Assembly: GCA_031256995.1 (NCBI GenBank)
Contig: JAIRPL010000046.1
Span: forward strand, 1 to 44,687
Reading direction: 5' to 3'
Length of the DNA stretch: 44,687 nt
Source of the DNA: Puniceicoccales bacterium
GTDB taxonomy: Bacteria > Verrucomicrobiota > Verrucomicrobiia > Opitutales > UBA953
The stretch's first letter is position 1; each line of letters starts with the position of its first letter. The position numbers and the translations under genes are program-made. This document shows, in pieces, positions 39,146 to 44,687 of the stretch. The notes under the pieces are model-generated. The model was not told the origin of the DNA and did no database searches. It worked only from the letters and a program-made list of their open reading frames with translations.

Positions 39146-40057
39146 ATGAACATCACAGTCAGAGACCTTCTTGAAGCCGGCGTCCATTTCGGGCACCAGA
39201 AACGCCGCTGGAACCCCAAGTCCCGCCCCTACGTCTTCGCGCATCGCGAGGGCGTCTCCATCATCGACCTCGAAAAGACGCACGCCTGCCTTGAGGCCGC
39301 CGTCCGGTTCGTCGAGGACACCGTCGCCGCCGGCAAGGACATTTTCTTCATCGCCACGAAACGCCAGGCGCAGGAAACCATGCGCACGGCCGCGCGCGCC
39401 TGCAACATGCCCTTCGCCGTCAACCGCTGGCTCGGCGGCGGTCTCACCAATTTCGCCACCATCAAGAATTCCCTCGAGAAATACCGCCGGTTTCTGCGCA
39501 TGGAGGCCGATGGCAGCCTGGACAAGATGCACAAGAAGGAGGCCGCCGCCGTCCGCCGGCAGATGGCGCGCATGAACCGCAATTTCGAGGGCATGATTGA
39601 GCTGCGCAACCTCCCCGGCGCCGTTTTCATCATCGACACCAAGACCGAGAACAACGCCGTCCACGAAGCCTCCCGCCTCGGGATTCCGATCGTCGCCCTC
39701 GTCGACACGAATTCCGACCCCTCCAAGCTTGACTACCCGATCCCCGGCAACGACGACGCCGTCAAGTCCGTCCGCCTCATCGTCGAAACCGTCGTCGAGG
39801 CCATCCAGAACGGTCTTGCGCGCCGCGAGGCCGTCCGCACCGAGCGCCGCTCCATCGTCCCTGTGCAGGAAAACGTCGAGCAGACCGCCCAGCCCGAGGT
39901 GAACATTGACCCCGCCCTCCTTCGCGAGGAATCCGAGGAGGAAGGCGCGGATGGGGCCAAGGACGGCGCCCCCAAGGCGGCCAAGCCGCGCGCCTCCCGC
40001 GCGCGCTCCGAGGGCGCCCGGCGCCCCAGGAAGGAATCGGCTCCCGCCGCCGAATGA
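39146..40057 (+). CDS. rpsB: Small ribosomal subunit protein uS2
   Basis: A 303-residue 30S protein. MNITVRDLLEAGVHFGHQKRRWNPK, FFIATKRQAQE, NRWLGGGLTNFATIK and ALVDTNSDPSKLDYPIPGNDDA are diagnostic. The last 55 residues are an acidic then Lys/Arg/Ala-rich extension absent from most uS2. GGAG occurs 13 bases before the ATG, too far for a normal Shine-Dalgarno. It pairs with tsf (41 bp gap), the universal arrangement. Confidence 0.97.
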   Translation: MNITVRDLLEAGVHFGHQKRRWNPKSRPYVFAHREGVSIIDLEKTHACLEAAVRFVEDTVAAGKDIFFIATKRQAQETMRTAARACNMPFAVNRWLGGGLTNFATIKNSLEKYRRFLRMEADGSLDKMHKKEAAAVRRQMARMNRNFEGMIELRNLPGAVFIIDTKTENNAVHEASRLGIPIVALVDTNSDPSKLDYPIPGNDDAVKSVRLIVETVVEAIQNGLARREAVRTERRSIVPVQENVEQTAQPEVNIDPALLREESEEEGADGAKDGAPKAAKPRASRARSEGARRPRKESAPAAE

Positions 40058-40098
40058 TCCGGCACCCAACCAGCGAAACAGCCGTAAAAACGACTCAC

Positions 40099-40941
40099 AT
40101 GGCCAACATCACAGCACAACAAGTCAACGACCTGCGCGCCCGCACCGGCGCGGGCCTCATGGATTGCAAGAAAGCCCTCGTCGAAGCCAACGGAGACCCC
40201 GAGGCGGCAGCCGAGATTCTCCGCAAAAAAGGCGCCGCCACCCGTGACAAAAAGGCGGGGCGCGCCGCCAACGAGGGCACGATCCAGACCCATATCGCGG
40301 CGGATGGCAGGTCCGCCGCCATCGTCGAGGTCAATTGCGAATCCGACTTTGTCGGCAAAAACGAGCATTTCCAGGCCTTTGCCAAAAAACTCGCCGAGCA
40401 GGTTGTCGCCACCGGCACGGACGCCGATCTGGCCGGGCAGCCATTGTTCGACGCCCCCGGAAAAAAGGTCAACGACCTCCTTACCGAGCAAATCACAAAG
40501 ACGGGCGAAAACCTCGTCATTGCCCGCGCCAAGCACGTCAGCGCCGGCGCCGCTGGCTGCATCCAGTCCTACATCCACCTCGGGGGCAAGATAGGCGTCC
40601 TCGTCGAGCTTGCCGTCACAGACGCCCCCAACGATGCCATCCGGACGCTTGCCCGCCAGATCGCCATGCACGTTGCCGCCGCCGCCCCGCGCTATCTCAC
40701 GCGTGACGAGGTGGAGGCCGACATCATCGCCAAGGAGCGGGAAATCGCCGCCGCCCAGGCCGCCGGCAAGCCCGCCGCGGCCATCGAAAAAATCGTCCTC
40801 GGCAAACTCGAAAAATACTATGGGGAGACCTGCCTGGTGGACCAGCCCTTCGTCATCGACCCCGGCAAGACGGTGTCCGAGGCGGCAAAGGCCCACGGCG
40901 CCAGCGTCGCATCCTTCGTCCGCTTCCAAATCGGACAGTGA
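40099..40941 (+). CDS. tsf: Elongation factor Ts
   Basis: Guanine nucleotide exchange factor for EF-Tu; 280 residues. The N-terminal UBA-like part (VNDLRARTGAGLMDCKKAL, DPEAAAEILRKKGAA) and the core (VEVNCESDFVGKNEHF) are present, as are IQSYIHLGGKIGVLVEL, LARQIAMHVAAAAPRYL and the closing GASVASFVRFQIG. The leader AAAAACGACTCAC has no Shine-Dalgarno. A terminator follows. Confidence 0.97.
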   Translation: MANITAQQVNDLRARTGAGLMDCKKALVEANGDPEAAAEILRKKGAATRDKKAGRAANEGTIQTHIAADGRSAAIVEVNCESDFVGKNEHFQAFAKKLAEQVVATGTDADLAGQPLFDAPGKKVNDLLTEQITKTGENLVIARAKHVSAGAAGCIQSYIHLGGKIGVLVELAVTDAPNDAIRTLARQIAMHVAAAAPRYLTRDEVEADIIAKEREIAAAQAAGKPAAAIEKIVLGKLEKYYGETCLVDQPFVIDPGKTVSEAAKAHGASVASFVRFQIGQ

Positions 40942-41002
40942 TTCACGCCCCGCGCTTGGGGTGCCCGGGTGGGGGCTTTCGCAGTCTCCTCACGGGCCGG
41001 AC

Positions 41003-41040
41003 AAACACCCGCCCTGCCAGCCGGCACGGCGGGTGTTTTG
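41003..41040 (+). terminator. Terminator of rpsB-tsf, possibly bidirectional with murC-murB
   Basis: AAACACCCGCC (41003-41013) pairs with GGCGGGTGTTT (41028-41038), an 11-bp stem with a 14-base loop, followed by TTG. The A-T pairs at the base supply a short T tract in both directions. Confidence 0.75.
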
Positions 41041-41090
41041 TGTCCCCGCGCTACGCCTTCTTTTTTGAAATCCCCCGCTCCCGGGGCGGG

Positions 41091-43340
41091 TCAGGCGGGA
41101 GGAAAAGGGGGATCCCAGGATTTGCCGGCAAGATGGATCTCGGGTTCAAGGCGGATGCCAGTGGCGTCAAAAACGGCGGCGCGGATGCGCCGGACAAGGG
41201 CGCGGACGTCCGCTGCGGTGGCACCACCCTTGTTGACGATGAAATTGGCATGCGTGGTGGAGACCTCGGCGCCTCCAATGCGCAACCCTTTCAATCCAAG
41301 GGACTCGACAAGGCGGCCGGCATGCCCGCCCGGAGGATTCTTGAAAACACTGCCGGCGCTGCGCTCGCGTGGCTGCGTGGCAAGCCGTCGCTGCCCCAGG
41401 GCGCGCATTTCCTCACGGATTGCCTCCGGCGGCGCATGCCCGGTGCCACGCAGCACGGCGGAGATGGCAATGCCGCCTTCGCGCAACGCCGCGCAATCGC
41501 GGTAGGCGGGGCCGAGTTCGCCACCCTGGCTCCGTTCGCGGAGGTTTCCGTCCGCGTCGATCCAGGTGACATCCCTCGCGCGATCAAAAACGGAGGCGCC
41601 ATTGGCCCCGGCATTCATCCTCAGCGCCCCGCCAAGTGTTCCGGGGATGCCCTCAAGAAACTCAAAGCCCGTGATCCCGGCATCGGCGGCGCGGTGGGCA
41701 ATCTCGCGCAAGGGCGCGCCGGCACCGCATTCCAGCGACAACCCCGCCTCCAATGCGCGGATCCCGCACCAGGCGGGATTGGCAAGGCGGATGACAAGGC
41801 CGTCAAAGCCCTCGTCAGGGACGAGCAGGTTGCTTCCATGCCCGACGACCAGCACGGGCAGGGCGTCGGCACGGGAATCGTCCAGCAACTCGCGCAGCGC
41901 ATGGATGTCCGCCGGCTCGGCGAACCACGCGCAGGCGCCGCCCGCGCCAATGGTCGTGCGCTGCCCCAGGGGGAAGTTTTCCAGGCAGGTGGCACGACGA
42001 CGCAGCTCGCGCGCGAAGGCGGCGGCCATGTTGCCGATGTCCCCCGCCCCGGCAAAGACAAGCGTTGCGGGCGCGGGCAGCGGGATTCGCGCGGCGGCAA
42101 GCAATGGCGCGAGCGCGTTGCGCAGGGCGGCTTGATCCTCGTAAAAACCAAATCGCGGATCCCCCGCCGCGGCGGCAAGCACGCTGGCCGTGCTCCCGCC
42201 CTCGACGGGAGCCTCGCCGGCGGAGTAGACGGGCAGCAGCGCCACGGCGTCGGCGGCCGACAGGGCGGCGGCAAACTCGCCCGCATACTGCCGCGTCCGC
42301 GAATGGCGGTGGGGCTGGAAGATGGCATGGAGACGGCGCCCGGGGTCGTCGTGGCGAAGCTGGCTCAGAAGCGCGGCGATCTCCGTGGGGTGGTGCGCAT
42401 AGTCGGCCATCACGCGCAGGGTGGTGTTCTCAAACAAGACATCCTGCCGCCGGCGCATTCCGGAAAAACGCCCCAGCGGCGGGGTGCCAAGGTGCCCCGC
42501 AAGGTGCCGCGCGACAGCCAGGGCCATGCGCTCATTCGCGGCATTGAAACCTCCGGGGCCATCCTCCACCAGGATCGGGTCGACCGCGGCGGCGGCGGCA
42601 ACGCGGCGAAGACGCTCGCTGGCGGCCGGGATGAAGACCGCGCCGCGCGTGCGCCGGAAAAGCGCGGCGAACACGGCCTCCAAATCGGCCTCCGTGCGGT
42701 AATAGTCGGGGTGATCCCAATCAAGGTTCACGGCGACGGTGATCTCGGGCGCGAAATGGTTGATGGTGCCATCGCTCTCATCCACCTCGGCGACAACCCA
42801 GGGGCTTTCCGGAACCGCCCGCGCGGGCGGCAGGGCAGGGTCGCGGTAGAGCGCGCCAAGCACGTATCCGGTGGGCATCCCGGCGCCATCAAGGGCCTGG
42901 GCAAGCATGGCGCTGGTGGTCGTCTTGCCATGGCTGCCGCAGACCATCACAAGCTTTTTCCGGCCCATCTGTTCCGCAAGCAGCTCGCCACGGCGCAACA
43001 GCCGGACCCCGGCGGATTCCGCGGCGACACGAACGGGGTGCCCGGCCTTCACGGCACTGGAAAAGCCCACGACATCCGGCGGCACTCCCCAATCCGGCTC
43101 GCGGCGCAGCTCGATGCCAGCGGCACGCAGGAACGGCTCCATTGGCGAGCCTCTGGCATCATCCCAACCCGAGACACGCCACCCTTCGCCGCGCATGTAA
43201 ATCGCCAGGGGGCCGACGCCCATCCCGCAAACGCCGAGCAGATGGACATGGGGCATGGCCTTGTCCGTTTTCGAGGAGGCCGCCGCCGGCATTCCGGCAG
43301 GGATGGGCACGTCGTGGCCAATGGATGTGGGCATGTTCAT
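41091..43340 (-). CDS. murC/murB: Fused MurC (UDP-MurNAc-L-Ala ligase) and MurB (UDP-MurNAc dehydrogenase)
   Basis: A 749-residue bifunctional protein for two consecutive cytoplasmic steps of peptidoglycan precursor synthesis. MurC part, about residues 1-465: VHLLGVCGMGVGPLA, P-loop GSHGKTTTSAML, VAEVDESDGTINHF, MADYAHHPTEIAALL. MurB part, about 475-749: VVGHGSNLLVPDEGFDG, FEFLEGIPGTLGGALRMNAGANG, AGSVFKNPPG with the catalytic Ser, EVSTTHANFIVNKG and a final EPEIHLAG with the catalytic Glu. The order is reversed against the reactions. Start taken at the ATG 43338-43340; an ATG at 43254-43256 (MPHVHLLG) is a good alternative. No frameshift is present at the join. Confidence 0.94.
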   Translation of the reverse strand: MNMPTSIGHDVPIPAGMPAAASSKTDKAMPHVHLLGVCGMGVGPLAIYMRGEGWRVSGWDDARGSPMEPFLRAAGIELRREPDWGVPPDVVGFSSAVKAGHPVRVAAESAGVRLLRRGELLAEQMGRKKLVMVCGSHGKTTTSAMLAQALDGAGMPTGYVLGALYRDPALPPARAVPESPWVVAEVDESDGTINHFAPEITVAVNLDWDHPDYYRTEADLEAVFAALFRRTRGAVFIPAASERLRRVAAAAAVDPILVEDGPGGFNAANERMALAVARHLAGHLGTPPLGRFSGMRRRQDVLFENTTLRVMADYAHHPTEIAALLSQLRHDDPGRRLHAIFQPHRHSRTRQYAGEFAAALSAADAVALLPVYSAGEAPVEGGSTASVLAAAAGDPRFGFYEDQAALRNALAPLLAAARIPLPAPATLVFAGAGDIGNMAAAFARELRRRATCLENFPLGQRTTIGAGGACAWFAEPADIHALRELLDDSRADALPVLVVGHGSNLLVPDEGFDGLVIRLANPAWCGIRALEAGLSLECGAGAPLREIAHRAADAGITGFEFLEGIPGTLGGALRMNAGANGASVFDRARDVTWIDADGNLRERSQGGELGPAYRDCAALREGGIAISAVLRGTGHAPPEAIREEMRALGQRRLATQPRERSAGSVFKNPPGGHAGRLVESLGLKGLRIGGAEVSTTHANFIVNKGGATAADVRALVRRIRAAVFDATGIRLEPEIHLAGKSWDPPFPPA

Positions 43341-43506
43341 ATTCTGAAAAATCAGTCGCGGATTCCAGCTTTGCGGACGCCTTATCGCAAACCCCAAGGA
43401 CGGAAAAAATCAGGAAGGCCCATGGGCATCTTGTCCAAAGGGTGGCTCCTGTGGCGGCCAGCGGGAAAATGAAGAATTTCCACACTGCACATGGATCCCT
43501 TGCCGC

Positions 43507-43614
43507 CCCACGGCATGCGGGCTGACGGAAAGTGAGACGCTGGGGCAATGAGCTCCCCGAATCCGGATACGTCCCGTCCCACGGCGTGCGGGCTGGCGGT
43601 AAGTGAGATGGTGG
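43507..43614. repeat. Pair of ~37-bp direct repeats
   Basis: CCCACGGC.TGCGGGCTG.CGG followed by AAGTGAGA and TGG occurs at 43507-43543 and 43578-43614, a 71-bp period, with five differences. Confidence 0.7.
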
Positions 43615-43782
43615 AGGTGGGAAACGCCCTCCTAAATCGGTTGGGTAATTCGCGGCGTCTTCGCCCTCCTTGCCTCCTTCTCTATCGCTGTTTTCCAAGC
43701 CCTCCAAACATCCCGAGACGCTCTCCGTGCCGGGGAACTTTCACGGTGGTTCGGGGATAGGCATGCGCTGGGGAGAGCTTGT

Positions 43783-44146
43783 TTGGATGGGCTTGCGGAT
43801 GCGGGCGCGCGGATTGCCACATGACGTGGCGGGTGGGGTTGCACCGTGGGAGATGTCGATCGCGTGCGGCCTGCCGCATGGCAGGGCGGCGCATGTCGGG
43901 GACGGGGTTTGTTCACGGTGCTGGTGTGCGAGAGGCGCCGCCCCGAATCCTTCGCGCTCAGCCATTGGAGGAGGTGGGGCGTGCAAGGTGCTGGTGTGGA
44001 AGATGCGCCAATTCTGGCTGCACGGGGCGAGGCGCGTCGGGGGCGTTGGATGGGCTTTCGGATGCGGGTGCGCGGCCTGCCGCATGGCGTGGCAGGCGGG
44101 GTGGCACCATAGGAGATGTCGATCGCGCACGGTTTGTCGCATGACG
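43783..44146. repeat. Pair of ~100-bp direct repeats with internal palindromes
   Basis: The copies start TTGGATGGGCTT at 43783 and 44046 (263-bp period). They share GCGGATGCGGG-type sequence, a GGAGATGTCGATCGCG block and a CATGGCAGG-type hairpin. The internal palindromes are CCTGCC-GCAT-GGCAGG in the first and GCCTGCC...GGCAGGC in the second. By eye the copies are about 80-85 per cent identical. Confidence 0.7.
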
Positions 44147-44631
44147 GTGGTGCGCGGGGTGGGTTCGTTTGGATGGAGGCTGGGGCGCGGCGGGGGGGCG
44201 TTGAGAGGGTGGGTTCGCTGGGGGGGGGGTTATACGTTTTTGCTTGCGGTGGGGGTGGGTTGGGGTTTTGAGGGCGGTCGTACGTTATGAGTTTTTTCCC
44301 GACAGAGCGCGCCCGAGGCGCTGCCAGCCCGATTGCGGGGCGGCGGCGTGAGGTGGGCGTTGGCGCTGGTGCGGGGCGTCCCGATGTGGATTCCGGCGCT
44401 GTTTTCGCGCGTGCCGGGTGTGATTCCGGATGCGGTGCCGGGAATGTCGGGCGCGGCGTTGGAAATGTCGGACGCGGTTTTGGCCGCAGTTTTGGGAACG
44501 GTTCCGAAGGCGGGTCTTCATTTCGGTCTGCTTTTGTTTCTGGAGAGGGCTTCGTCACGGGCGGATTTCGTTCCGGCGTGGCTGTGGTCGCGGGTGGAGT
44601 TTTTGCTGCGAAAGGAAGTGAGTTCGGGGGG

Positions 44632-44687
<56 letters not shown>

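Noticed and set aside
43632-44558. A 308-codon minus-strand frame and a 206-codon plus-strand frame in the contig-end region
   Set aside because: Both cross the repeats and are almost entirely Pro/Arg/Thr or Gly/Trp/Arg. The two repeat copies are read in different frames.
44320-44625. Plus-strand frame giving VRWALALVRGVPMWIPALF and onward to the contig end
   Set aside because: The composition is less biased than its surroundings, but there is no recognisable family, no clear start, and it runs into the poly-G artefact. It is too weak to call.

Overview
The window looks like a chromosomal contig end from a GC-rich, Gram-negative member of the Verrucomicrobiota, most probably family Opitutaceae. 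This rests on protein features I recognise, not on a database search. They are a fused MurC-MurB, a large multi-OstA LptA-like secreted protein, a DUF1080 (3-keto-disaccharide hydrolase) protein, the C-terminal strand of an autotransporter barrel, and ribosomal-protein genes that mostly lack Shine-Dalgarno sequences. A 2-hydroxyacyl-CoA dehydratase-type subunit hints at an anaerobic or fermentative life style.

Layout. Bases 1-95 are the end of an autotransporter gene. Bases 96-1230 are a non-coding field of composite repeats (a short palindromic head followed by degenerate 18-bp tandem units). A long minus-strand block follows. Read in transcription order from high to low coordinate it contains a B12/siderophore-type periplasmic binding protein, a His-rich Fur/Zur-type regulator, a sugar-phosphate nucleotidyltransferase (4-bp ATGA overlap with the regulator), proA, queC and leuS. 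Upstream of it lies the minus-strand ribosomal cluster rpsP-trmD-rplS-rpsU, which lacks rimM, has a 44-bp trmD/rplS overlap and ends in a strong terminator. Next come a secreted unknown and a glycosyltransferase. Bases 13341-18161 are on the plus strand: a membrane-anchored unknown, an alpha/beta hydrolase with a terminator, and the OstA-repeat protein.

Bases 18162-23628 are a decayed, mosaic Mu/P2-type prophage. It keeps pieces of a tape measure, tail protein X, baseplate protein V, protease/scaffold I and minor head protein F. Several pieces are fused at deletion junctions. It carries a complete RelBE-like toxin-antitoxin pair with a palindromic operator, a damaged higB beside an intact higA, and two small paralogous membrane-type proteins of unknown function.

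The chromosome then resumes with sufT, the dehydratase-like protein, typA, dxs, der, a DUF1080-HEAT-radC run, a metallophosphoesterase, rpmI-rplT with a terminator, tRNA-Arg(CCG), an ATP-grasp-like unknown, rpsB-tsf with a terminator, and the murC-murB fusion. The last 1.35 kb (43341-44687) holds two further repeat families and finishes in a 55-base run of G that is probably a sequencing or assembly artefact.

How the genes fit together. Most of the window is housekeeping: translation (leuS, rpsP, rplS, rpsU, rpsB, tsf, rpmI, rplT, typA, der, trmD, queC, tRNA-Arg) and the cell envelope (murC/murB, the OstA protein, nucleotidyltransferase, glycosyltransferase, dxs). The accessory interest lies in the prophage remnant and the three repeat fields. 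I found no CRISPR array, no integrase or transposase gene and no complete defence system.
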